This document shows, in pieces, positions 37,601-47,735 of a stretch of 64,000 nucleotides of DNA; the first letter of the stretch is position 1; every line of letters begins with the position of its first letter. The stretch comes from Cymbidium sinense. Lineage: Eukaryota; Streptophyta; Magnoliopsida; Asparagales; Orchidaceae. Location: the NCBI GenBank assembly GCA_021442155.1, contig JAKCPB010001390.1, positions 1 to 64,000 of the forward strand, read 5' to 3'. The notes beneath the pieces are model-generated. The model did no database searches, was not told where the DNA came from, and saw only the letters and a program-made list of their open reading frames with translations. The position numbers and the translations under genes are program-made.

Positions 37601-38540
37601 TAAATAAGCAAACCTATGTTTAATTTAGTTTATTTTTTATTTGTTTTAGTTTAGTTTATTTTATTTGTATTTTATTTAGTTTAGTTTAGGTTTTTAATTT
37701 TAGTTTATTTTTTTTAGGTTTATGTTTATTTTTTAGTTTAGTTTTATTTTTATTTTATTTTACATTTAATTTTATTTTTTTTATTTAGGTTTAGGTTTAC
37801 ATTTTATTTTATTTTATTTTGTTTAGGTTTAGGTTTTCATTTTAGGTTTATTTTTTTTTTTTGGTTTAGGTTTATGCTTATTTTTCTTTTTAGGGTTTAG
37901 GTTTAAGTTTAGTTTATTTTATGTTCTGATTTAGGTTTTATTTATTTAGTTTAGGTGTAGGTTTAATTTATTTTATTTTAGGTTTAGGTTTTATTTAGTT
38001 TAGGGTTTAGAATTTATTTATTTAGGTTTTATTTTAGTTTATTAGGTTTAAGTTTTAATTTAGTTTTATTTTATTTTATTTTAGTTTTATTTTATTTTTT
38101 TTATTTTAGGTTTATTTTTTATTTTAGTTTTATTTTTTAATTTTAGGTTTTTTTCCATTTTATTTTAGTTTAATTTTATTTTTATTTTATTTTATTTAGT
38201 TATGTTTAGTTAGTTTAAGTTTTATTTTATTTTATTTATTTATTATATTTGGTTTACTTTTTTATTTATTTTATTTTTAGGTTTTGTTTGTTTAGGTTTA
38301 AGTTTTAGCTTTAAGAATCACATGGGGTTAGTTTAGGTTTGTGGTTTAGGGGGTTTAGTGTTTTGTGTTTTTAGGTTTTGATTTAGGGTTTAGGGTTTAG
38401 GGTTTAAGTAGGGTTAGAGTGGGAGGGTTTAGGGTTTAGGGTTTAAGGTTAAGGGTTTTAGGGTTTACTATTTAGGGTTTGTGGTTTGGGGTTTTAAGGT
38501 TTAGCATTTATGTTTTATTTTTAGGGTTTTGTGTTTTCAT
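37601..38540 (+). repeat. Degenerate TTTAGGG satellite block
   Basis: AT-rich body, then a TTTAGGG head leading into the GR-RBP copy. It resembles 5,200-6,020, including the approach TTATGTTTTATnTTTAGGGTTTTG just before the GR-RBP tail. Confidence 0.8.
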
Positions 38541-38983
38541 TTTTTTTTTTTACAAAGAAAAATTTAGATTCAACATTTCTTCTTTTGATTTCATCAAATA
38601 AGCAACACACCAAGTTTTCTAAGACATAAGTAATGACATAGAGAAAAATGAGCACTCATAGAGAAAATCAAAATCCAGGTAACTAGAACTGCCTCTATTA
38701 TAAAGATACAGCCCATAAGCAGATCAAATCGGGCCGTTCTTCAATTTCACTGCTCCAATCGTAACCACCTCCACCTCTCAAGTAGCAGGATCCACCATCA
38801 TATCCTCGATCCCCCGCCTCCATAACCACCACTGCTGCGACCACCACCTTAATATCCACCAGCACCTCCAGATCCCTCACCACCACTATGATAATGGCCG
38901 CATCCGCCATCGCCACCATCGCCAAATTTAGACTAAGCCTTGTTGATGGTGATGTTCCTGCCGTCAAGGTTCTGCCCATTCTT
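38541..38983 (-). pseudogene. GR-RBP 3' fragment pseudogene (38.5 kb)
   Basis: The - strand reads NGQNLDGRNITINKA, then a stop, then a glycine-rich stretch (GDGGDGG, GGEGSGGAGGY, stop, GGGRSSGGYGGGGS). A frameshift leads to RGYDGGSCYLRGGGGYD, which matches the usual C-terminal YDGGSRYSRGGGG-type end, followed by the 3' UTR and oligo-A. The 93-residue frame at 38,698-38,979 starts in a wrong frame and enters the right one only near its end. It is the closest sister of the 6.0 kb copy by 3' end. It cannot make a working RNA-binding protein because the RRM core is missing. Confidence 0.85.
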
Positions 38984-39779
38984 AGGATTTAAGTTTAGGT
39001 TTAGGTTTAATTTTTAATTTATTTGGCTACTTTAGGTTTGGGTTTAGTGGAGGTGTAGGGTTAGCTTTAGAGTTTAGGGTTTAGGGTTTAGGTTTATGGT
39101 TTAGGATTAGGCATTTTAGGGTTTATTCTTTTGTGGTCATTTAGTTAGTGTGGGGTTTAGGATTAGTGTTTAGTGTTTAGCTTTTAGGATTTGGGTTGGG
39201 TTTAGGTTTAGGGTAGTGGTAGGATTTAGGGGGCATTATTTTTATTTTCAAGTTTAGGTGTTTTGGTTTTATTTTGTTTTTTAATTTTAGGTTTTAAGTT
39301 TTATTTTTTGGTTTATTTTAGGTTTTATTTTTAGTTTAGGTTTAGGATTATTTTTAGTTTATTTTATTGTATTTAGTTTAGTTTAGAGGTTAGGTTTAGT
39401 TTATTTAAGGTTTTTTTAAGTTTATTTATTTTAGTTTAATATCTTTTAGTTTGGGTTTAGGTTTATATTTTTTTATTTTATTTTAGGTTTGGTCTTATTT
39501 TTTATTTATTTTGGTTTATTATTTAAGTTTAAGTTTTTTATTTTAGTCTTTATTTTATTATTTTAGGTTTAGTTTTTATTTTATTTAGGTCTTTATTTTA
39601 GGATTATTTTACTTTTTCTTTATTTTAGATTTTATTTATTTTATTTGAGTTTTTTTAATTATTTTATTTTACTTTATTTTTAGGTTTATGTTATTTATTT
39701 ATTTTAGTTAGTTTGTTTTTATTTTATTTATTTTTTTTAATCTTAGCATTTTTTAATTTATTTTATTTTTTATTTATTT

Positions 39780-40220
39780 TAGTTTAGTTTAGTGGCCCAG
39801 TAGTGTGAGTTTAGGGTCTTAGGGCCTAGTGCTTTGGGGTTTAGGATGGATAGGGTCAGTCAGTGGCCTGGCCCAACATCTGGGTCTAGGGTGTGGGTGG
39901 AGCCCAGTGACGTCAGTGGCCTGTGCCAGATCAGTGGCCAGCAGGGCTCAGCCTCAGTGGCCCAGGTTAGGGCCCAGGTCATTTAGGTTTAAGCCCAGGT
40001 CTTAGGGCCCAGGGCCTTTCAGGTTTGTCAGGGTCAGTGGTCAGTGGCCCAGGTCAGCCAGTTATCAGTATTTTAAGTCAGCATCATGGTTTATGGTCAT
40101 GGTAGATCCAGGTCAGTGTGGGTTAGGGTTTAGGGTTTAGTTTAGCATTTAGGGCTCCAGGGTTTAGGGTTGTAGGTCATGTATGTCACCCGCTTTAGAG
40201 TTTAGGGTTTAGGGTTTAGG
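39780..40220 (+). repeat. GC-rich C-for-T island
   Basis: GGCCCAGG text grading into normal TTTAGGG near 40,115-40,220, so the substituted and unsubstituted forms sit side by side in one head. Confidence 0.55.
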
Positions 40221-40599
40221 GCACAACATTTATGTTTTATTTATTTTAGCATATGTTTATGTTTATTTTATTTTATTTATTTTAGGTTAATGTTTTTTAG
40301 TTTAGGATCTGGTTTTATTTTTTATTTATTTTTAGGTTTATTTTTAGGTTTAAGTTTTATTTAGTTTTATTTTATTTTATTTTAGTTTATTTTATTTTAT
40401 TTTATGTTTAGTTTTATTTTATTTAGGTTTTTATTCTTAGGTTCATTTTACTTTAGTTTTATTTAGGTTTTATTTATTTTATTTGATTTTATTTATTTTA
40501 TCTTTATTTTATTTTTAAGTTTAGGTTTTTTTATTTATTTTAGTTTAATTTTGGCTTTATTTTATTTATTTTATTATTTTATTTAGGTTTAGGTTTTTT

Positions 40600-41080
40600 A
40601 TTTTTATTTTATGATCGAGCTTTAGTTAGGCCTTTATGCTTGTGTAGCAGGGCCCAGTATTAGTTTCAGGGTCTTGTATTTTACAGCCTTAGGGTAGTGT
40701 CAGCTGTCCCATCAGTTCAGTTTCATGGCCCAGGGCCTCAGGGCCTGTATTTTGGTTTGAGCCCAGACAGTTTAGGTTCAGGTCAGATCAGGGCTCAGGG
40801 CTGGAGCCCATGATACAGGCCCACTGCCCAGGCTCAGCCTCAGGGCCCAGTGGCCAGGCTCAGGGCCCAGGGCTGGTAGGCGCGAGATTTGTTTAGTTTC
40901 AGTGGCCCATGGTCATGGTCAGTAATTTGTGGCCCAGGGCCTTTAGGGCCAGGTCAACGATTTAGGGCCCAGGGCCCAGTCAGGTCAGCCCAGTTTAGGA
41001 TCAGTTAGGTCTGTGGCCTGTGGCCCAGCTTGTAGGATTTAGGGCTCAGCCTCAGTAGGTGCCTAGGGTTATATTTTATT
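40600..41080 (+). repeat. GC-rich C-for-T island
   Basis: Dense CTCAGGGCCCAG text with few CpGs. No domain in any frame. Confidence 0.55.
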
Positions 41081-41379
41081 TTATTTTCATTTAGAGCCTA
41101 GGTTTATTTGTCATTTATTGTCAGTTTTAAGCCTTTAAGCCTAGATCTTTATTTAGTTTATATTATCTTTATATATTTTATTTTATTTTATGCCTAGTCA
41201 CCATATTTTGGTTTATTTAAGATCTTTTATCTTTAGCCTAATTTAGGCTATTTATCTTATCCAATTTAGCTTTATTTTTTTCTTTTATTTTATCTTTAGG
41301 TTTAGGTTTAGGCTTAGTTTAAGCCTTTATATTTAGTTTAGCCTTTTATTTATATTATTTAGGTTTATTTAATTTAAGT

Positions 41380-41950
41380 CAGCCTCAGGTTTTTCTGGGT
41401 GGCCCAGTGTGCCTGGCCCAGGCCCAGGGCTCATGTTTTGGGGGGCCTGCAGCTTTGTGGCTCAGGGCCCAGGGTTGGGTCCTATTAGTGACCAGGTGTG
41501 GATGGTCTGGCCTGGGGTGAGGTCAGGCCCAGATAGGGTCAAGGCGAGTGAGTTTGGTGGGGTCAAGGGTCAGGGCTTAGGTCCCAGGGTCTTTAGATCT
41601 AACGTAGACTCCAGGCTCTGGTCTTCATTTCAGAGTGTCAGATCAGTGGCCTGGTCCTTGGCTCAGCCTCATGGCTCAGTGTCATTTTGGAGTGTCATTA
41701 GGGTCTCTGCCCACCTGGCCTGGCCCAGGGCCCAGGCATGGTCAGGGCCCAGGATCAGAGCCCAGTATGGCTGATCAGGTACCACTAGGGCCCAGTGGCC
41801 TGGCTGGGCTCAGTGGTCCTTTAGGGCCTAGGGCTTGGCCAGGTAATGGTTTTTGGTTTAGGGTTTAGGCCAGCGCGCCCAGGGTAGGGTAGGGTAGGCC
41901 TTTAGGGTAAGATTTAGTGTTTAGGGCCTAGGGCCTAGATTTTAGGGTAT
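41380..41950 (+). repeat. GC-rich C-for-T island with spurious long frame
   Basis: The 121-residue frame at 41,409-41,774 is built of Gly/Pro/Gln/Trp/Ser from repeating GGCCCAGG text and has no recognisable domain. Downstream the text grades back to TTTAGGG before the box near 41,950. Confidence 0.6.
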
Positions 41951-42659
41951 CCTTTTTTAAATTAAGAAACCCAGTATATTTTATTTATATTTTATATTTT
42001 ATTTAGGTTTATTTTATAATTTATTTAGTTTAGTTTATTTAGTTTATGTTTAATTTTATTTTAGTTTCTTTCACGCTTAAATTTAGGTTTATGTTTATTT
42101 TAGTTTATTTTTGTTTTATTTTTTTTTTAGGTTTAAGTTTTATTTTTATTTTGGTATAATTTAAAGTTTTATTTTCCTTTTAATGTTTAGTTTTAGGTTT
42201 TCATTTAGGTTTTATTTTGTTTAGGTTTAGGTTTATTTTTAGTAGATTTTATATTATTTAGTTTAGATTTAGGTTTTATTTTAGGTTTAGGTTTATTTTA
42301 TTTATCTTAGTTTAGTTTATTTTACTCAGGTTTAGGCTTATTTTATTTTTTATTTTAGGTTTAGGTTTTTATTTTAGGCTTAGGTTTTATTTTTATTTAT
42401 TTTAGGTTTTATTTTAGGTTTATTGTTTAGGTTTAAATTTTATTTAATTTTTATTTTATTTATTTTAGGTTGATTTTATTTATATTTTATGTTTGGTTTT
42501 ATTTTAAGTTTATTTTACTTTTTTAGTTTAGTTTAGGTTTTATGTATTTTCTTAATTTAATTTTTAGTTTTATTTTATTTTATTTTATTTAGGTTTAGGT
42601 TTTAGGTTTGCTTAGCTTTTTAGTTTAAGTCTTTATCTTATTTAGCTCAGGTCTTATTT

Positions 42660-43320
42660 ATTTTAGTTGATCTAGTTTAGATTCAGGTGGGCTGGCCCTG
42701 GGTTTTGGGTTGGGTGGGTATGGCCCAGGTCTAGTGGCCCAGGGTCTGGGGCCTAGGCCCAGGGCCCAGGGCCCAGTGGCCCAGGGCCCACCCACTTTAG
42801 TGGCCTGTGGCCGCCTGGGGCCCAGTGGCCCAGGGCCTGGTCAGTGGCCTAACGGGTTTAGAGCCCAGTGGTCAGGCCCAGTGGTTGCCCAGAGCCCAGG
42901 TCATTCCCTGACTCCAGGGCCTAGTGGCCCAGGTCAGGGCCCAGGGCCCAGGGCCCAGGGCCTGTCAGGCCTTGAGCCCAAAGCCAACGGTCGGCTCAGC
43001 CTCAGGATCAGGGCCTGGGCTCAGTGGTCCAGGTCACCTCAGTGGTTGCCTAGATCAGGCCCAGGATCAGGGTTTCAGGCCTCTGGCCCATGGTTAGAGC
43101 CGAGGCCCAGGTCAGCCTAGGGCCCAAGTGCTAAGCCTGAGGATCTACACATAGGTCAGCAGTTTAGTGCCTGGGCCATTATCTAGCCTGAGGTGCACGG
43201 CTCATGGTCAGTCATTATGGTCTTGGGGTCACCTTAGGGTTGGGCCCAGAGTTTAGAATTTAGGGTAGGGCCCAGTGTAGGGTTAGTCAGGTCAGGTAGT
43301 AAGATTTAGGGTAACATGCC
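42660..43320 (+). repeat. GC-rich C-for-T island with spurious 136-residue frame
   Basis: The most GC-rich stretch of the window. The frame at 42,710-43,120 repeats the words GPGP, AQG and SGP because the DNA is a 6-7-base degenerate repeat; composition explains it. It is followed by the box near 43,320. Confidence 0.6.
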
Positions 43321-44278
43321 TTTTAAAAAAATTAAGCAAACCCAGAAGCTCTAGTTTATTTTATATTCTTTGGTTTAGTTTTAGTTTAGGGTTTAAATTT
43401 TATTTTTTACTTATTTTAGGATTTATTTAGGTTTATTATTTAGGTTTAGGTTTGATTTAGTTTTATTTTAATTTATTAGCATATTTTAGTCTTATTTTAC
43501 GCTTAGTTTTATTATTTAAGTTTTTTATTAGGTTTATTTTATTTTCTTACTTTACTTAGGTTTTAGTTTTAATTTAGTTTATTTAATTTAATTTAATTTA
43601 TTTTGGTTTAGACTTAGGTTTTAGTTTAGGTTTTATTTTATTTATTCATTTGTTTTATCTAGCTTTTATATATTTTATTTTAGGATTTAGTTTAGGTTTA
43701 GGTCAGGGCCCATGTGGGTTTAGTGGCCCAGTGAGGTTTAGGCCTAGAGTTTAGGGTTTAGGTTTAGTGTGGTTTATGATCTGGGGTTTAGTGCTCAGCT
43801 TTAGGTTAGGGTCAGTTTGGCTTTTGGATCTTTAAAACCATGCAAACCAGCAGGTTTAGGTTTTAGTTTTATTTTTATTTAGTTTACTTTATTTATTTTA
43901 GTTAGGTTTTTATTTTATTTTTTTTAGGTTTATGTTTAGGTTTATTTTTTTTAGATGAGTTTTATTTTATTTTATTTTTTTTAAGTTTAGGTTTATGGTT
44001 TTATTTTATTTTAGGTTTAGGTTTTAGGTTTTATCTTTAGGTTTATTTTAGGTTTTTTTTTTAGGTTTAGATTTAGGTTTACTTTATTTTAGGTCAGTTT
44101 AGGATCAGTTAAGGGTTTGGGGTTCTGTTTAGGTTTAGGGTTTGGAGTTTAGGGTTTAGGTTTAGGTTTTAGGTTTAGGTTCATGGGTTTAGGGTTTAGG
44201 TTTAGGATTTGGGTTTTGTGGTTTTTTGGGTTAAGTTTTAGGTTAGTTTGTGTTTTAGTTTAAAGTTTAGGATTTTGG

Positions 44279-44732
44279 TTTTTTTTATTGTGAACAAATT
44301 AAAATTCAACTTTTTATTTTTTTATTTCATCAAGCAAGTAACACAATAAGTTTTCTAAGACATAAGTGGTGACATAGATCAAAAATGAGCACACATAGAG
44401 CAAGTCAAAAGCCTAGATAACTAGAACCATTTATACTATAAAGACACAATTCCATAAGCAGATATAATCGTTTCTTCGCTTTCTTTCATGAAAACCACCG
44501 CCTCTGGATCCACCATCATATCTTCAATCTCTCCTCCGCCACCACCACACCAGAACCTTCATCGCCTCCCGCCTCCATAACCACCACTCCTCTGACCACC
44601 ACCTCTATATCCACCAACACCTCCAAATCCCAAACCACCACTACAATAACTATCGCCTCTGCCTCCACCACCATATCTACAATGAGGATGGTTGACGATG
44701 ATGTTCCTGCCAGCATGGTTTTGCCCATTCTT
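44279..44732 (-). pseudogene. GR-RBP 3' fragment pseudogene (44.3 kb)
   Basis: The - strand starts GAATGGGCAAAACC, reads a damaged form of the NITVN block, then glycine codons (GGFGGVGGYRGGGQRSGGYGG-like in the ancestral frame), then a 3' UTR (GTTCTAGTTATCTAGG, CTTAGAAAACTTATTGTGTTAC) and an A-rich tail (CACAATAAAAAAAAC). The 70-residue frame at 44,516-44,728 is a shifted frame. The 5' junction is CCTAAATCCTAAGAATGGGC. Confidence 0.82.
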
Positions 44733-45821
44733 AGGATTTAGGTTTAGTTTATTAGGTTTTAGGGTTTAAGTTTATTTTTAATTTATTTAGTTACCTTTTA
44801 GGTTTATGTATGAGGAGGGATATTTGGGTTTGGTGGTTTATTATTTAGGTTTAGGGTTTAGGGTAGGGTTTATGCTTTTAGGATCACCAGGTTAGGTTAG
44901 TTTAGAGGGTTTATGGCTTTAGGGTTTAGCATTTAGGGTTGAGGGTTTAGGGTTTATGGCTGATTTAGGGTTTAGGTGGTTTAGGGTTTAGTGTTCTTTT
45001 TAAATTAAGTAAACCGGTAGGTTTAAGTTTATTTAGTTTATTTTTAAATATTTAGTTTATTTTATTTTATTTATTTATTTAGGTTTTATTTAATTTAGTT
45101 TATTTTTTTTTTTTGGTTTAGATTTAAGTTTTATTTTATTTTTTACTTTAGTATATTTTATTTTATTTATTTAGGTTTAGGTTTATTTTATTTTATTTTA
45201 GGTTTAGGTTTTTATTTTATCTTAGGTTTAGGTTTTAGTTTTCATTTTATGTTTATTTTAGGTTTTATTTTTATTTTAAGTTTAGGCTTATTTTTAATTT
45301 ATTTCATTATTTTATTTAGTAATTTTAGTTTAGTTTAGGTTTAGGTTTAGGTTTTATTTTGGTTTAGTTTATTTTAGTTTAGGATTAGGTTTATTTTATT
45401 TTCTTTGTTTTAGATTTAGGGTTTCTTTTTTTAGTGTTTAGGTTTTTTATTTTATTTTATTTAGTTTAGGTTTAGATTTAAGTTTAGGTTTTATTTATTT
45501 TAGTTTAGGTTTAGGTTTATTTTATTTTATTTTGGTTTTGGCCTTTTTTTAGTTTAGGGTTTAGGTTATTATTTTATTTATTGGTTTTATTTTAGGTTTA
45601 TTGTTTAGTTTTAGGTTTTATTAAGTTTTATTTTACTTTATTTAAGGTCAATTTTATTTTATTTTAGGTCAAGTTTTCATTTTATTTAGGTTTTATTGGT
45701 TAGTTTAGGTTTTTATTTTTTATTTTACTTTCTTTTTAACTTTAGGTTTAGGATTAGGTTTAGATTTTAGTTTTATTTTATGTTTTTATTTTATTTTATT
45801 TTATTATTTTATCTTGGTTTA
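44733..45821 (+). repeat. Degenerate TTTAGGG satellite block
   Basis: The GR-RBP flank (TTTTAATTTATTTAGTTACC) is near 44,775. The box is near 45,003 (TTTTTAAATTAAGTAAACCGG), followed by an AT-rich body. Confidence 0.85.
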
Positions 45822-46402
45822 GTCATGATTATTTTCGAAATGATGGTGAAATAGATAGAGATGTTAGTAGTAGAATTCAAGTTGGATGGTTGAAGTGGAG
45901 GAATGCATCTGACCTGTTGTGTGATAGAAAAATTCCATTTAAACTTAAGAGAAAATTTTATAAGATGGTGGAAAGACCTGCAATGATTTATGGTGCGAAT
46001 GAATAAAATAGAAGCATAATACAAAGTTAAGTGTTACAAAGATGAAGATGCTCAGGTGGATGAGTGGCTTTACTCTTAGAGATAAAAGGTGAAATGAGTA
46101 TGTTCAGGAAAAAGTTGGAGTAGCTCCAGTGGTAGATAAGATTAGATAGATTCGCCTTAGATGGTTTGGCCACGTAAAGCGTCGACCGTCCGATGACCCA
46201 GTTAGGAGAGTAGATGCATTAATTTTGCCATATGTTAAGAAAGGTAGAGGTAGACCTAAAAAGACTTGGTTAAGATGTATGAAAAATGACTTACTATACT
46301 TGAATTAAATGAGAATTTGTTAAATAATAGGACATAATGGAGACGAAGGATTCAAGTGAATACCCAAGTGGGATAAAGGCTTGTTTGTTATTGTTGTTGT
46401 CG
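45822..46402 (+). pseudogene. RTE-clade LINE 3'-terminal fragment
   Basis: The + strand translation over several frames shows the C-terminal region of plant RTE-type non-LTR retrotransposon ORF2, downstream of the RT catalytic core. The order is [72 protein letters not shown], and [10 protein letters not shown], ending near WDKA-like DNA and a TTGTTATTGTTGTTG repeat typical of RTE 3' ends. Stops interrupt it (for example after IYGANE and before IRLRW), and the endonuclease and RT palm are missing. It is oriented opposite to the L1-type LINE and GR-RBP pieces relative to the telomeric strand, so it probably arrived as an ordinary internal insertion. The - strand frame at 45,809-46,024 is its shadow. 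Confidence 0.9.
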
Positions 46403-46687
46403 TATTTTATTTTGGTTTAGATTTTATTTATTTATTTTATTTTTAGCTTTAATTAGTCTGTTTAGGCTTTTAAGATTTGGGTTTACGGTTTAGGTTAGTT
46501 TAGGGTTTAGGGTTTAGGATTAGGGTTTTGGGGTTTGGGGTTTAGTGAGGGTTTAGGATTGTTTTTTTGGGCTTGGGTAGGGTTGGTTTTGGGTATGAGT
46601 TTAGGTTTAAGGTTTTAGGGTTTAGGTTTTAGTAGTGGTTTGGGTTCCCAGGTTTAGTATTGTTTTAGTTTAGGGCTTAGGGTTTTG

Positions 46688-46731
46688 ATTTTTTTAACAT
46701 AGAACAAATTCATTTTACAACATTTCATCTT
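46688..46731 (-). pseudogene. Minimal GR-RBP 3'-UTR tail
   Basis: TTTTTAACATAGAACAAATTC, then ACAACATTTCATCTTT, matches the last 45 bases of the GR-RBP 3' UTR plus oligo-A. It is followed at once by satellite body (TTAATTTATTTAGTTTATTT). Confidence 0.65.
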
Positions 46732-47685
46732 TGTTTAATTAATTTATTTAGTTTATTTTTTTTTTTTATTTATTTTGTTTATTTATTTTAGGTTTATTTA
46801 TTTTAGTCTATTATTTATTTTTTAGCTTTATTTTATTTTAATTTATTTTTTTGGATTAGGTTTAGGTTTAGGTTTATTTTTTAATGAGTTCTATTTTATT
46901 TTATTTTTAGGTTTAAGTTTTATTTTACATTTTATGGTTTGGTTTAGGTTTTAATTGTATTTTTAGGTTTAGGTTTAGGTTTGTATTTTAGGTTTATTTT
47001 TAGGTTTTATTTTTAATTTAGGTTTAAGTTTATTTTTTATTTAATTTATTTTATTTAGTTTAGGGTTTTGGTTTATGTTAATGTTTTATTTATTTTAGTT
47101 AAGGATTGTTCCTTTATTTTGTTTATTTTATTTTATTTAGGTTTAGGTCTTTTAAGTTTAAGGTTTAGGATTTTCTTTAGGTTTATCTTCTAGGTTTATT
47201 TATATTTATTTAATTTTAAGTTTATTTTATTTTATTTTAGGTTTAGTTTTTTATTTTATTTAGGTTTTTTAATTTAGTCAGTTTTTTTTATTTATTTTAT
47301 TTTAAATTAATTTATTTTTATTATATTTTTAGGTTTAGGTTTAGGTTTTAGTTTATGTTTTATTTTATTTTGCTCTTATTTTAATTTTGTTTAGATTTTT
47401 TTATTTATTTTATTTTACATTTTAATTAGTTTAAGTTTAGGTTTTAGCTTTAGGGTTTAGGTTTAGGGTTTAATTTTGGGTTTAGGGTTTGTGGGCTTTA
47501 GTGTTTAGGGTTGAGGGTAGGGTTTAGGTCTCAGCCTAGGGTTTCATGTTGGGATTTTATGGTTTTAGGGTTTAGGGTTTAGGTATTAGGTTTGGGGTTT
47601 AGGGTTTCATGTTTGGGTTTAGGGTTTAGGGTTTAGATTTGTTTAGGTTGTTTAAGCAAGTTTTAGTTTAGCATTTAGGATTTTG

Positions 47686-47735
47686 GTTTTTTTTTAACCC
47701 GAGAACAAATTAAGAGTTGCAACATTTCTTCTTTG
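47686..47735 (-). pseudogene. Minimal GR-RBP 3'-UTR tail
   Basis: A T-run, then AACCCGAGAACAAATTAAG and GCAACATTTCTTCTTT, the same tail as at 46,688. It passes directly into satellite body (GGTTTAATTAGTTTATTTAG). Confidence 0.65.

Larger units (their letters stand above)
38984..44278 (+). repeat. Degenerate TTTAGGG satellite block with large C-substituted islands
   Basis: The GR-RBP flank (TTTAATTTTTAATTTATTTGGCTAC) is at about 39,008. AT-rich bodies alternate with islands. Boxes lie near 41,950 (TTTTTTTAAATTAAGAAACCC), 43,320 (AAATTAAGCAAACCCAG) and 43,835 (TTTAAAACCATGCAAACC). Confidence 0.8.

Noticed and set aside
38698..38979. 93-residue - strand open frame as a gene
   Set aside because: For most of its length it is a shifted frame of a GR-RBP pseudogene; the ancestral NGQNLDGRNIT frame has stops.
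41409..41774. 121-residue + strand open frame rich in Gly, Pro and Gln
   Set aside because: It is made of degenerate GGCCCAGG repeats within a C-substituted telomeric island; there is no domain and neighbouring frames are similarly open.
42710..43120. 136-residue + strand open frame, collagen-like appearance
   Set aside because: Low-complexity by-product of a 6-7-base repeat, in a stretch whose C content may be a basecalling artefact.
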